From: CAYRPN01 sp964426135
Lineage (GTDB): Bacteria > Planctomycetota > Phycisphaerae > Phycisphaerales > Phycisphaeraceae
Length of the DNA: 64,000 nucleotides
NCBI GenBank assembly: GCA_964426135.1
Contig: CAYRPN010000005.1
Span: forward strand, 21,926-85,925
Direction of reading: 5' to 3'
Below, piece by piece: positions 1-8,495 of this stretch. A program made the position numbers and the translations under genes. The notes below the pieces were generated by a model. That model saw nothing but the letters and a program-made list of their open reading frames with translations. It had not been told where the DNA came from and made no database searches. Each line of letters opens with the position of its first letter. The first letter of the stretch is position 1.

Positions 1-4
1 TCAG

Positions 5-204
5 CCGTTTAGCGACGGGGCTTGCCCCGCTCTTCGCCGATGCGGGGAGTCGCCCGCGCTGAACGAGATTCTCGTCGGCCGCAGCGCCTATCCTAACTCG
101 ATCCGAACCCATCGATCGACCTGGCTCTACGATTTGAAGATGTCATGTGCTCGACGAGTTTTCCGTGACCTGCCAGAACGGGTCAAGCCCCGTCGCTAAA
201 CGGA
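5..204. repeat. Family A inverted repeat, copy 1
   Basis: The left arm (5-29) reads CCGTTTAGCGACGGGG followed by CTTGCCCCG. The right arm (183-204) is its reverse complement, TCAAGCCCCGTCGCTAAACGG. About 150 bp of non-coding sequence lies between them. The same arms recur at 10959-11030 and 63833-63901 with shorter loops, so this is a dispersed palindromic family. It fills the gap before the zinc-ribbon gene; I see no other gene in positions 1-245. Confidence 0.8.
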
Positions 205-245
205 CGCTCTTTCCTTCCGTACGGAATGTCCTTCCCTCGTCTCCT

Positions 246-1343
246 ATGCCTGAAACCACCGAACGCGAATTCCCCTGCGAGCAGTGCGGCGCGGAGTTGA
301 AATTTCAACCCGGCGCGGTCGTGCTGAAGTGCCCTTACTGCACGCACGAGAACGCCATCCCGCAGTTGCCCGATGCCATCGAGGAGATCGACTACCACAC
401 CGCGATCGCCGATCTCGCCAACGCCACCGACACGATCGAAGTGCAGACCGTCAAGTGCACGGGCTGCGGCGGCGAGTACACGCGCCAGCATTCCGTCACC
501 AGCGATGAATGCCCCTACTGCGGCACGCCCATCGTCACCACCGGCGGCTCCACGCGTCTCATGCGGCCCAAGTCGCTGCTGCCATTTCTCATCACCAACG
601 AACAGGCGCTGGAACTGTTCCGCCAATGGATCAAGAGCCTGTGGTTCGCGCCCAACGCGCTGCTGCTCTATGCGCGGGCAGAGAACAAGCTCAACGGCAT
701 GTACGTGCCGTACTGGACCTACGACAGCGACACCGTCAGCCAGTATTCCGGCCAGCGCGGCGATGACTATTACGTCTCGCAGACTTACACCACGACGGAG
801 AACGGCCGCAGCGTGACCAGGACGCGGCAGGTGAAGAAGACGCGCTGGCGCTGGGTCAGCGGCACGGTGCATGTGAACTTCGATGATGTGCTGGTGCTGG
901 CGTCCGAGTCGCTGCCGAGAAAATATGCCGACGCACTGGAGCCGTGGGACCTGGACAACCTCGCGCCGTACCAGGACGCGTACCTGGCGGGCATGCGGGC
1001 GGAGAGTTATCACCTCAATGTCGAGCAGGGCTTTGAGGTTGCGAAAGGCATCATGGACGAACGCATCCGCGCCGCCATCCGCGCCGACATCGGCGGCGAC
1101 CATCAGCGCATCCACGACGTCAGCACGCAATACCACGACCTCACCTTCAAGCACATCCTGCTGCCGATCTGGATCAGCGCGTATCGCTATGTGGACAAGG
1201 TGTTCCGCTTCCTCGTCAACGGCCGCACCGGCGAAGTGCAGGGCGAACGGCCCTACAGTTGGATCAAGATCACGCTGGCGATCATCGGCGTCGTGGCGGC
1301 GATCGGCGGCATCTGGGCGATCATCGCGTCTGGAACAAGTTGA
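246..1343 (+). CDS. Double zinc-ribbon protein with C-terminal membrane anchor
   Basis: A 365-residue protein of unknown function. Two near-identical zinc ribbons are visible at the N-terminus, each C-x2-C-x14-C-x2-C (Cys 11/14/29/32 and Cys 71/74/89/92), followed by a mixed alpha/beta region rich in Trp and Tyr (about 110-330) and a single hydrophobic helix near the C-terminus (about 337-358). The layout matches bacterial proteins that pipelines often mislabel as PriA or TFIIB-like because of the zinc ribbons; nothing here resembles a helicase. ATG 246 is chosen because the codons upstream run back into the family A repeat and are not protein-like. No clear ribosome binding site is seen. A role at the cytoplasmic face of the membrane is inference from the single tail anchor. 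Confidence 0.7.
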   Translation: MPETTEREFPCEQCGAELKFQPGAVVLKCPYCTHENAIPQLPDAIEEIDYHTAIADLANATDTIEVQTVKCTGCGGEYTRQHSVTSDECPYCGTPIVTTGGSTRLMRPKSLLPFLITNEQALELFRQWIKSLWFAPNALLLYARAENKLNGMYVPYWTYDSDTVSQYSGQRGDDYYVSQTYTTTENGRSVTRTRQVKKTRWRWVSGTVHVNFDDVLVLASESLPRKYADALEPWDLDNLAPYQDAYLAGMRAESYHLNVEQGFEVAKGIMDERIRAAIRADIGGDHQRIHDVSTQYHDLTFKHILLPIWISAYRYVDKVFRFLVNGRTGEVQGERPYSWIKITLAIIGVVAAIGGIWAIIASGTS

Positions 1344-1365
1344 GTCGTGGGACTCAGGCCTGGCC

Positions 1366-1454
1366 GTAGGGTGCGTCAAGGCTCGGCGCGGACGCACCAC
1401 CGACAACTGCGACCCTCAGATGGTGCGTCCGCGCCAAGCCTTGACGCACCCTAC
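1366..1454. repeat. Family B 89-bp palindromic repeat, copy 1
   Basis: The element starts GTAGGGTGCGTCAAGG and ends with the inverted CCTTGACGCACCCTAC. Its arms also carry an inverted GCGGACGCACCA / TGGTGCGTCCGC pair, so the whole unit can fold into one long hairpin. It lies between the zinc-ribbon gene and the permease gene. Related copies are at 26771-26857, 47233-47319 and 59524-59610, all intergenic. Confidence 0.9.
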
Positions 1455-1496
1455 ACTGGCGCACGTTCGCTGCCATGCCTCGCACTGTTTCGGACC

Positions 1497-2618
1497 ATGA
1501 AACTCCTCGACCGCTACATCCTGCGACTCTTCGCGGTCAACTTCGCGATCCTGCTCGTCGTCATCCTCGCGCTGGTCGTGATGGTCGATCTGATGTTCCA
1601 GCTCGACGAGTTCCTCGACGCCGGCCGCAAGCACGCCGAGGCTTACGGCGGGCCGTCGATCTGGTGGACGATCCGCGCCATCGCCGATTACTACGGCCCG
1701 ACCATCTGCTTCGTCTACGTCTACCTCGCGGGTCTGATCGTCATCGCCGCGATGGGCTTCACGTTCAGCGCCGTCGCCCGCGCCGGTGAACTGGTGGCGA
1801 TCATCACCAGCGGCATCAGCCTGCACCGCGTCGCGGCGCCGGTCTTGGTGGCGGCGTGCGCGATCAACGGCCTGACGCTGCTGGATCAGGAACTGCTCAT
1901 CCCCACGATGGCGGACAAGCTCACCCGCAAGGCGCACGAGATCAAGCACACCACCCGCCGCGCTTTCGCCGTGCATTATGCCGCCGATTCCAAGGGAAAT
2001 CTGATCAGCGCCGGCTCTTTCGATGTGGTGTCGGGCGACCTGGAAGGCGTGGCGATTCTGCAGCGCGAGGCGACGGGGCGGGTCAGCCGGCGCATGGTCG
2101 CGACGTCGGCGCGCTGGGACGATGCCGCGCATCGCTGGCTGCTCACCGAAGGCAAAGCCTACCGCCGCAGCGAGAACGTCGACGGCGCGCCAGCTCCCGC
2201 CGATGAGCGCATCGAAGCGATCGAAGCCTTCGACTCCGACCTGTCGCCGCAGGTGCTGATGGCCCGGCGGGCGACGATTTATCCGGCGCTCCTGAGCATG
2301 AACGAACTGGGCAAGCTGATGAACAATCCCGCCGCCGACCGCGGCAAGATTCTGGGCATCATGCACAGCCGGTTCAGCCTGCTCGTCGTGAACGTGCTGA
2401 TCCTCGTGATGGTGCTGCCGCTGTTCCTGTCGCGCGAGCCGGTGAACCCCTTGAAGCAGGCGGTGAAAGGCGCGGGCATCAGCGTGGGCTCGTGGATGAC
2501 GGGCATCGGCGTGGTGCAGCTCACCGCGACGGCGCTGAATCCGGTGGTTGCCGCATGGATGCCGGTGGTCGTGTTTCTGCCGATCAGCGCGTGGCTGCTG
2601 GCGCGGCTGAAGACGTGA
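1497..2618 (+). CDS. LptF/LptG-family permease (YjgP/YjgQ)
   Basis: A 373-residue inner-membrane protein of the YjgP/YjgQ family, which forms the membrane part of the ABC exporter that moves lipopolysaccharide toward the outer membrane. The sequence begins MKLLDRYILRLFAVNFAIL, the typical start of this family. There are about three hydrophobic helices in the first 120 residues, a soluble periplasmic jellyroll-like region (about 150-280), then about three C-terminal helices containing LPLFLSREP. Length is normal for LptF/LptG. ATG 1497 is used; codons upstream fall in the family B repeat. No lptB or second permease is adjacent, so LptF versus LptG cannot be decided from context. It converges on the oxidoreductase gene. 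Confidence 0.87.
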   Translation: MKLLDRYILRLFAVNFAILLVVILALVVMVDLMFQLDEFLDAGRKHAEAYGGPSIWWTIRAIADYYGPTICFVYVYLAGLIVIAAMGFTFSAVARAGELVAIITSGISLHRVAAPVLVAACAINGLTLLDQELLIPTMADKLTRKAHEIKHTTRRAFAVHYAADSKGNLISAGSFDVVSGDLEGVAILQREATGRVSRRMVATSARWDDAAHRWLLTEGKAYRRSENVDGAPAPADERIEAIEAFDSDLSPQVLMARRATIYPALLSMNELGKLMNNPAADRGKILGIMHSRFSLLVVNVLILVMVLPLFLSREPVNPLKQAVKGAGISVGSWMTGIGVVQLTATALNPVVAAWMPVVVFLPISAWLLARLKT

Positions 2619-2630
2619 CCAAGACGCAGC

Positions 2631-2876
2631 GAACCACAAAGACACAAAGGCACAAAGAATCGAACAGGAATAAGCGCTGGGATTTCTGAACAACCGAGCA
2701 GAACTCAAAACGAGAACGAACTAGGAAAGCGGGAAACGACGAAAGGAGCCAACAATTACCGCATTCTGTTCCTGCTCTCCTCCTCTCCTTATTCGCTCAA
2801 TCGATTTATTCGGTGGCCAAAGCACGATTTCTCGATTCCCCCATTCCTATCTTTGTGTCTCTGTGTCTTTGTGGTT
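2631..2876. repeat. Inverted repeat with CACAAAG-type arms
   Basis: The left arm (2631-2659) reads GAACCACAAAGACACAAAGG and onward. The right arm (2849-2876) is its near-exact reverse complement, ending CTTTGTGGTTC. About 190 bp of AT-richer unassigned sequence lies between. The element fills the gap between two convergent genes and may act as a two-way transcription end. I see no coding region in the gap 2619-2889. Confidence 0.75.
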
Positions 2877-2889
2877 CGGTTCTCGTTTT

Positions 2890-4122
2890 TCACAAGCGTC
2901 GCACGCCCGGCTTTGCCCCGTATTCAATCCTCACCCGCGCTCCATCATTCGTGATCGACAGCCGCGCCGCCTCGACGACCAGCTCATTGATGAAACTGTT
3001 GCACGGCGTCGCAATGATGCCGCGCTCATCGATCGCGCGGATCATCGCCTGCCGCTTCGCAAGATCGGCGCCGGCCTCCGCCTCGATGCGTGTCGCGGCG
3101 AGCACGTTCGCCTCGATGGAATCGTGGCCGTAGCCCACGGGCCGCAGTCCTTCGCCTTCCCACGGCACGAGGCGGAAATAGTCGGGGTTGATGAAGTGAA
3201 AATATTTCCCGGCCGCGCCGGCCTGCGCGTAACTGTGACTGACGCCGCGGAACTGGTCGCTGTGATGGATCACCGCGCCATCGTCCGCGCCTTCGCAGAA
3301 CAGACACATGCCCTGATCGTTGGAGCCGGCCCCGCGATCGGGGTACCCCAGGCCGTTGATCACGCTCAGGATGCCGCCGTTCTCGAATATCACGCGGCCG
3401 GCGGACCACATGTGGGCGACCTTGCCGTTGGGGAATGTTCCTTCCACGCCCTGCACGCTCACCTCAACCGGTCGCAGCCCCGTGATGAAGTAAACCAGAT
3501 CAACGTAGTGGCAGCCGATGTAGGTGAAGGGATCGGTCTTGTCCTTCGTGAACCAGTTCTGAAAATTGGAGTGGCGATAGTTCCACGGTTCGATGAGTTT
3601 CGCCTCGCCGCACTTGAACTGACCGAAGCGGCCAGCGCGGTAACTGCCGCGGGCTTCGAGGCTGCGGCGATCGTAACGCTTGTGGTATTCCACGCCGACG
3701 AAAAGCCCGCGCTCCTCCGCCAGAGTGGCCAACTCCTCCGCCTGTTCATATCGATGCACCAGCGGCTTGACGCACAGCACGTGCTGATCGTGCTCCAGCG
3801 CGAACTTCACCATCTCAAAGTGCATCTCATCCGGCGTCGCCACGATCACCATCTGCCGCGGCTTCATCGCCGCCACCGCCTGCTTCCACTGATCGGGGAA
3901 CCGTTTCGCATCCGGTTCGCTGAGCGCGGGCATCGCCTGAAACGACTGCCCTGGAAACGCATGGGTGAAGCGATCCGTGACCAGATCGCGCAGCCGCGCG
4001 GTGCTGGACGCGGCAATGGTGATCGCGCCGATCCTGCGCTCGCGTTGAAGCTGGTAGAGCGAAGGCAGAATCTGATCGTGCACGATCATCCCGCCGCCGA
4101 GAATGGTGATGTTCAGAGGCAT
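2890..4122 (-). CDS. Gfo/Idh/MocA-family oxidoreductase
   Basis: A 410-residue NAD(P)-dependent oxidoreductase of the Gfo/Idh/MocA family, enzymes that act on sugars, inositols and related polyols. The N-terminus (MPLNITILGGGMIVHDQILP) carries a glycine-rich Rossmann entry; VIVATPDEMH ends the nucleotide-binding core. The family EKP motif appears as VKPL near residue 121, so the catalytic Lys is kept while Glu is replaced by Val. The C-terminal domain contains YIGCHYVDLVYFITG, the usual active-site His/Asp helix. No signal peptide is evident, so it is probably cytoplasmic, unlike many exported planctomycete relatives. Start ATG 4122 lies next to the Rossmann strand. No adjacent gene fixes the substrate. 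Confidence 0.88.
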   Translation of the reverse strand: MPLNITILGGGMIVHDQILPSLYQLQRERRIGAITIAASSTARLRDLVTDRFTHAFPGQSFQAMPALSEPDAKRFPDQWKQAVAAMKPRQMVIVATPDEMHFEMVKFALEHDQHVLCVKPLVHRYEQAEELATLAEERGLFVGVEYHKRYDRRSLEARGSYRAGRFGQFKCGEAKLIEPWNYRHSNFQNWFTKDKTDPFTYIGCHYVDLVYFITGLRPVEVSVQGVEGTFPNGKVAHMWSAGRVIFENGGILSVINGLGYPDRGAGSNDQGMCLFCEGADDGAVIHHSDQFRGVSHSYAQAGAAGKYFHFINPDYFRLVPWEGEGLRPVGYGHDSIEANVLAATRIEAEAGADLAKRQAMIRAIDERGIIATPCNSFINELVVEAARLSITNDGARVRIEYGAKPGVRRL

Positions 4123-4271
4123 GCGGACAGTTTACGGCAGCGGCGTCGTGTGGTGCCACGGCCAACTGCTGACGCCGCCGTTTTGTAACCCGATTGTAAG
4201 ACGCCACATTCTCCAGACATCCGAGCCGCTCCGCACGTCATACTTTTGTCATCCTTGAAAGGAGCCAAGCC

Positions 4272-5102
4272 TTGCGAACTTTCCTTCTTGCGTGCGTTGC
4301 TGTTCTCGCCGGCTGCGGGTCTTCCACACCGCCGGCGCCGCCTTCGTTCTTCGCTCTGGGCGGCGAGGTGTATCGCGCCAACGATCGATTGGAGGCGGAG
4401 AAACAGGTGCTGCGATTCGGTGATGAGCCACGATGGTTTGCCGGCTTCCCCAGGGAAGTGAGCCAGGAAGAGTACGACGCGTGGGAGAAGCAGCAGGCGA
4501 AAAGGAGTCAGCAAGAGCCGGCGCAAGGCGAGCGCGTGCATCAGATTCCGACGACGCCGGCGTATCCGCAGTCGATCCACGCCCTTCCGCTGAAGGATCA
4601 GGGCGCGACGCTGCGGCTGGACGTGGAGCGAGACGGAAAGGCAGCCGCGGACGAGATCGTGTTCACGCTCACGCTGGCGGCCGGGGATCGCGCGATCCAG
4701 CGCGAGATCGAGCATCGGCGGACCAACTTGCTGCCGTTCCTTTTTGCCTTTACCGCGGACGGCAGGCCGGTGTCGCGCGAATCCGACGGCGCCATCAAGG
4801 AAGGCGGCGCGAATCAGTTCATCGAACTGGTGCCGGCCGGTTCGCAGAAGTCGTGGACGATCCGCGTGGCCACAAGTTCGCTGGCCGGTGTCGTGCCGGC
4901 AGATGCGAAGGAGATCGCGATCGTGGCGGTCTTCTCGGAGCGCCAGCACGAAGGCCGCGTCGAAGGCGGGCCGTTGGCGATGGGCGAGGTATTCAGCAGC
5001 GATTACCTGAAGGAACGCCGGCCACAGATCGTGGTTCGCAGCAACGCGGCAAGGCTTGTTCGCCTCGCCAAGGGATGGAGCATCGCGACGCCGACGCCGT
5101 GA
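4272..5102 (+). CDS. Lipoprotein of unknown function, TTG start
   Basis: A 276-residue predicted lipoprotein. The signal sequence LLACVAVLAGC ends in a lipobox (LAGC), placing the acylated Cys near residue 15. The rest is a soluble, charged protein with a beta-rich second half (about 105-270); I recognise no catalytic motif. The start is a TTG at 4272, chosen because GAAAGGAG sits 8 bases upstream and because it gives a complete lipoprotein signal; no in-frame ATG would. The reading frame is clean to the stop. Likely anchored to a membrane facing the periplasm; function unknown. Confidence 0.7.
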   Translation: MRTFLLACVAVLAGCGSSTPPAPPSFFALGGEVYRANDRLEAEKQVLRFGDEPRWFAGFPREVSQEEYDAWEKQQAKRSQQEPAQGERVHQIPTTPAYPQSIHALPLKDQGATLRLDVERDGKAAADEIVFTLTLAAGDRAIQREIEHRRTNLLPFLFAFTADGRPVSRESDGAIKEGGANQFIELVPAGSQKSWTIRVATSSLAGVVPADAKEIAIVAVFSERQHEGRVEGGPLAMGEVFSSDYLKERRPQIVVRSNAARLVRLAKGWSIATPTP

Positions 5103-5221
5103 AGGGGTACACCCGCGTCTCGATCGCCCCTTGCGGATGTCCGACTGTTGCCGAATGCCGAGGCACTGGCGCACCATTTGATGGCTGTGCAAGATGAACT
5201 TCAAAGATCGAATGGATCCCG

Positions 5222-5306
5222 GTGAGCGGTCGTGCCGAGTCCGCGAGGCCCACCCGCGCGGCAGACGCTCACTGGTGGCCCTCGCGGACTCGGGCCGACG
5301 GCTGAC
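5222..5306. repeat. Family D inverted repeat (GCCGAGTCCGCGAGG)
   Basis: The left arm GTGCCGAGTCCGCGAGGCCCAC (split here: GTGCCGAGTCC then GCGAGGCCCAC, 5231-5253) is answered by GTGGCCCTCGCGGAC then TCGGGCCGAC (5275-5300), giving a long hairpin. A single arm of the same sequence occurs near 28997-29023, and a fragment (CTCGCGGACTCGGCC) near 31621-31636. Confidence 0.7.
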
Positions 5307-5550
5307 CTGCGGAGTTGTTCCTGCACGGCCCCTAATCAAAAATCTGGCGTCTGAATCCGGGAAGTGATTTCGGTCACGATCCTCAGGACGCGGAAGCCTC
5401 CGCTGAGCGCGCACCGTCCATCCGGGGCGCGTAACCGCTGCGGTAATACGGTCAATGTAAGGTAGCGATTGCCGGCGGCCCGCTTGCGGGGTCGCGTTGT
5501 TCTTTGATAAGTCTTCGTCGGGTTTTCGACAGGAGAACGGCGGCGCCCGA

Positions 5551-5660
5551 GAGTGGCCGGAAAGTGTCCTACCTTTTCGGCAGTCATTTTGTAAGCTATT
5601 GCCACGACATCGTTTAGCCTCGTTTTGGACGCCATGGGGGTATGTGGCCGGCCACTTTTG
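5551..5660. repeat. Family E 110-bp terminal inverted repeat element, copy 1
   Basis: The ends are GAGTGGCCGG (5551-5560) and CCGGCCACTT (5648-5657), an inverted pair. Next to the left end is a hairpin GCCGGAAAG-TGTCCTAC-CTTTTCGGC. A second copy at 47580-47690 shares both ends and the hairpin but has a diverged middle, which suggests a small non-autonomous element or a structured RNA or regulatory unit. Confidence 0.7.
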
Positions 5661-5851
5661 TGAGGTTGCCGCGTGCCGTTTCAAGCTCCGAAGTCGGCAA
5701 GGCGGGGTTCACGGAGCCCGGCTTGGACTGGCAAGGCCGATGGAACGGGGCAAGGTGCTGGCGTCGCAAGTCGTGCGGGCGGCCGAGAGCAAAGTCATCT
5801 CAACCGGCGCATTCGGGTAAACTCCTCATTCACACCGCAATGGAGTCCATC

Positions 5852-6961
5852 ATGACGCGAACTCATCTCATCTGCACGATCATCGCCCTGGCCGGCCTTG
5901 CCATCGCGGCAGGCACCATCCTGAATGCCCAGGAGAATGATTCCGGCGCGAAGAGGGCGGCAGCTCCCGCAGGCGGCGATGCCACCAGTGCCGCAGGCAT
6001 GAAGAAGTGGCAGGCAGGCAAAGGTTGGGGCTGGGTGTGGGGCAAGGATGACGAGGTCGGCTCGCTCAACGAGATGACCGATGCGTCGCGCCTCGCGGCG
6101 ACGCAGCTCGTGAAGCAGGGCAAGACTTATGATCTGGGCGTGGCGTACGACCGCACGAGCTTCAAGTGGCCCGGCCACAGCCCTGGGGAGATTATTTCCT
6201 TCCGCACGCCGGAGGGAGTGAAGCGGCAGGGCGATCTGGATTTCGTCAAGACCGATGGCAGCGGCACCGGCTGGCACAGCTGCGCCCTCTTCATCAACGA
6301 CAACGTCGCCACGCAGATCGATGGCCTGGGCCACGCGACGCAGGGCGAGGACAACCACTGGTACAACGGATTCAAGGAAGCCGACTGGGGCGGCAACTTC
6401 GGCCCTCGCAAGTGCGACGCGGCGAGCATCCCGCCGATCGTGGCGCGAGGCGTGCTGGTGGATATGGCGGGCTACAAGAATGTCGACGCGCTGCCCAGCC
6501 ACTACGGCATCAGCATTGAGGACATGCAGAATGCCTTGAAGAAGCAGGGCACGACGCTGAAGCCCGGCGATGTGGTGCTCATCCGCACCGGCACGCTGCG
6601 CTACTGGGGCGAGGCGGGCGGCGACCACAAGAAGATCGCCGAGCATGACTCGGCCGGCATTACGGTGGAGACGGCGAAATGGCTCGTCGAGCAGCACGGC
6701 GCGATGATGATCGGCAGCGACACCAGCGGCCTGGAGAAAGGCCCGGCTCCGCACGAGGCTGAAATGTGGCGGGCCAAGTACAAGTCTTTCATGCCCGTGC
6801 ACAACTACCTGCTCATCCAGCAGGGCGTGCATATCGCCGAGTTTCACAATCTGGAGGAGCTTGCGAAGGAGCAAGCGTACGAGTTCTGCTACATCTGCAA
6901 CACCAACAAGATCAAAGGCAGCACCGCGGGCTTTGCGCTGCGTCCGATCGCGATCCGCTGA
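5852..6961 (+). CDS. Secreted cyclase-family (kynurenine formamidase-like) hydrolase
   Basis: A 369-residue member of the cyclase family (Pfam PF04199), metal-dependent hydrolases that include arylformamidase. An N-terminal signal peptide is visible (LICTIIALAGLAIAAGTILNA), so the protein is exported. The metal-site region reads ATQIDGLGH (153-161) followed by NHWYNGF, matching the subgroup with TQxDxLxH and YNG rather than the classic HxGTHxDxPxH; Asp 157 and His 161 are kept. Further family features are GDVVLIRTG and MPVHNYLLIQQGVHIAE. ATG 5852 is preferred over 5840 because GGAG lies six bases upstream. Substrate unknown; arylformamidase is one possibility among several. Confidence 0.82.
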   Translation: MTRTHLICTIIALAGLAIAAGTILNAQENDSGAKRAAAPAGGDATSAAGMKKWQAGKGWGWVWGKDDEVGSLNEMTDASRLAATQLVKQGKTYDLGVAYDRTSFKWPGHSPGEIISFRTPEGVKRQGDLDFVKTDGSGTGWHSCALFINDNVATQIDGLGHATQGEDNHWYNGFKEADWGGNFGPRKCDAASIPPIVARGVLVDMAGYKNVDALPSHYGISIEDMQNALKKQGTTLKPGDVVLIRTGTLRYWGEAGGDHKKIAEHDSAGITVETAKWLVEQHGAMMIGSDTSGLEKGPAPHEAEMWRAKYKSFMPVHNYLLIQQGVHIAEFHNLEELAKEQAYEFCYICNTNKIKGSTAGFALRPIAIR

Positions 6962-7029
6962 TCGGTGTCGCCGCTCGCGGCAATGGCTGGCGGCAATCGC
7001 TCTTAGACTCCGCACAGGCGTCGATCATC

Positions 7030-7176
7030 ATGGGCACATTTCTCTATCTCATCTTGCGCGTGGCCGGATACATCGATCACGAGGACGACCTGATCAACAT
7101 CTGCCAACTCGCGGCGATCGATTCCGTGGCGTTGGCGGTGATGACGCTGGCGTGGGTCATGCGCAAGCGGAAGTGA
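7030..7176 (+). CDS. Possible 48-aa single-pass membrane protein
   Basis: A short open frame beginning MGTFLYLILRVAGYIDHEDD and ending in a hydrophobic segment (IDSVALAVMTLAWVM) followed by a basic tail RKRK. That is compatible with a small membrane protein with the C-terminus inside. No clear ribosome binding site is visible. It sits between the cyclase gene and a tRNA. I do not recognise a family; it could be chance. Confidence 0.35.
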   Translation: MGTFLYLILRVAGYIDHEDDLINICQLAAIDSVALAVMTLAWVMRKRK

Positions 7177-7238
7177 GGGCCGGTGAATCCCGTGATCTGC
7201 GGTGCTAGACTGTTGCCGCGCCGGGACATTCAGCCGCA

Positions 7239-7323
7239 GGCCCCGTGGCGGAAAGGCAGACGCTGCGGACTTAAAATCCGCTGAGCAGCAATGCTCGTGT
7301 GGGTTCGATTCCCACCGGGGCCA
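7239..7323 (+). tRNA. tRNA-Leu (anticodon UAA)
   Basis: An 85-nt class II tRNA. The acceptor stem GGCCCCG (7239-7245) pairs perfectly with CGGGGCC (7316-7322), with discriminator A at 7323. The anticodon stem GCGGA/TCCGC encloses loop CTTAAAA, giving anticodon TAA at 7272-7274. There is a long variable arm (TGAGCAGCAATGCTCG) and a T arm GTGGG-TTCGATT-CCCAC. CCA is not encoded. The 3' end is one base from the stop codon of the convergent gene. Confidence 0.97.
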
Positions 7324-7324
7324 T

Positions 7325-8416
7325 TCACTTCGCCTTCACCGCGGTCCACGCGTCCTGGTACAGCTTCTCGCTCGCGCCGAGATCCGCCAGATACTCCAGT
7401 TTCTCCATGATGGCCGCGGGCGGGTACAGATTCGGATTCTCGCGGTCTTCCTTCTCAATATCGGGCAGCGATGCCTTGTTCGGCGTGGCGTACTTGTTGT
7501 AGTTGGAGAGCTTCGCACCGGTCTTGCCGTCGAGAATGTGGTTGATGAACTGGTGAGCCAGTTCCGCGTTGGGCGCCTTGGCGGGAACCAGCATCAGGTC
7601 CGCCCAGATGACCGAGCCTTCCTTCGGGACAGCGAAGTCGAGTTCGTCTTTCTTGTCCTCGGCGATGGCCCGCAGTGCGTCGCCGTTCCAGACGACGGCG
7701 AGATCCACGTTTCCCGCGGCGACTTCATTCTTGCCTTCGACGCCGTCGAGCATGCCCTTCGATTTCACCTTGGCGGCGATGACCAGTTCGCCGGCTTTCC
7801 TGATCTGGACCGCGTCAGTGCTGTTGACGGATTGGCCAAGGAAGCGCAGGGCGGCGCCGAGCTGGTCGCGCATGTCGCCGCTGAGTGTGAATCGCGCGGG
7901 CTGTTTTGCTTCGTCGAAAAGCGCGGCCCACGAAGCCTCGAAGTTGGCCAGCTTCTTCTTGTTGTACATCAGGCCGACCGTGCCCCACTGGTAGGCGGCG
8001 CCGTAGGTCTTGCCGTTCACGACGCTCATCTTCGCGAAGCGCTCGTTCAGGTTGGCGAGGTTGGGAATCTTCGCTGCGTCAACCGGCTGGACCAGCGACT
8101 GCCGCACCATCATCGCCAGGGTGTTGTTGGGCGCAACGACGACATCGAACTGGCTCGCGCCGCCGCCGTGCTGCAGTTTGGCCTGCATTTCCTCGGTGCT
8201 TTCGTAGTACGCAAGGTTGACAGTGCAGTTGTGCTGCTTCTTGAAAACCTCGACGATTTCGGGGTCGATGTACTCGGAGAAAATGAGCACGTTCAGCGCG
8301 GCTGCCCTGGGACTGCCGCCGTTCTTCGCGGGTTTGTCCTTCTGGGACTCGGAGCCTCCGCATCCGGTCAAGGCGAGTGCGAGCATGACGATGGCGAATG
8401 AGCAAGTGTGTCGCAT
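7325..8416 (-). CDS. Spermidine/putrescine-type ABC transporter substrate-binding lipoprotein
   Basis: A 363-residue extracellular solute-binding protein resembling PotD/PotF, which capture polyamines for an ABC importer. The N-terminus is a lipoprotein signal (FAIVMLALALTGC), with a small, Lys- and Gly-rich linker after the Cys. The fold signature starts LNVLIFSEYIDPEIVEVF; later segments such as YGAAYQWGTVGLMYNKKK and ADLMLVPAKAPN match this family. ATG 8416 is preceded by GGAGGTCACTTCC, an excellent ribosome binding site, so upstream codons are excluded. No permease or ATPase gene is next to it, so it is either an orphan receptor or works with components encoded elsewhere. Ligand is inferred from family only. 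Confidence 0.87.
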   Translation of the reverse strand: MRHTCSFAIVMLALALTGCGGSESQKDKPAKNGGSPRAAALNVLIFSEYIDPEIVEVFKKQHNCTVNLAYYESTEEMQAKLQHGGGASQFDVVVAPNNTLAMMVRQSLVQPVDAAKIPNLANLNERFAKMSVVNGKTYGAAYQWGTVGLMYNKKKLANFEASWAALFDEAKQPARFTLSGDMRDQLGAALRFLGQSVNSTDAVQIRKAGELVIAAKVKSKGMLDGVEGKNEVAAGNVDLAVVWNGDALRAIAEDKKDELDFAVPKEGSVIWADLMLVPAKAPNAELAHQFINHILDGKTGAKLSNYNKYATPNKASLPDIEKEDRENPNLYPPAAIMEKLEYLADLGASEKLYQDAWTAVKAK

Positions 8417-8495
8417 GGAAGTGACCTCCGTCTGGGCGAGTCGTTCGATCATTTGTTGCGAATGGATGTGGTCAACGGCCGATCGGCGGGCAGCA

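Larger units (their letters stand above)
5103..5851. other. 750-bp non-coding gap
   Basis: The stretch between the lipoprotein and the cyclase gene has no credible gene. It holds the family D hairpin (5222-5306), an unassigned GC-rich segment (5307-5550), the 110-bp family E element (5551-5660) and about 190 bp leading to the cyclase start. Open frames across it are broken or have poor codon character. A small RNA in 5330-5550 cannot be excluded. Confidence 0.5.

Noticed and set aside
246..1343. PriA helicase or TFIIB-like transcription factor
   Set aside because: Only the zinc ribbons are similar. There is no Walker A/B or helicase motif and no cyclin fold, and there is a C-terminal membrane helix.
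1347..1496. 50-residue N-terminal extension of the LptF/LptG-type permease
   Set aside because: It is encoded largely by the family B palindrome, and the family's normal N-terminus begins at 1497.
5642..5851. N-terminal extension of the cyclase-family protein
   Set aside because: The upstream in-frame codons overlap the end of the family E element and lack protein character. The signal peptide and GGAG site support the start at 5852.
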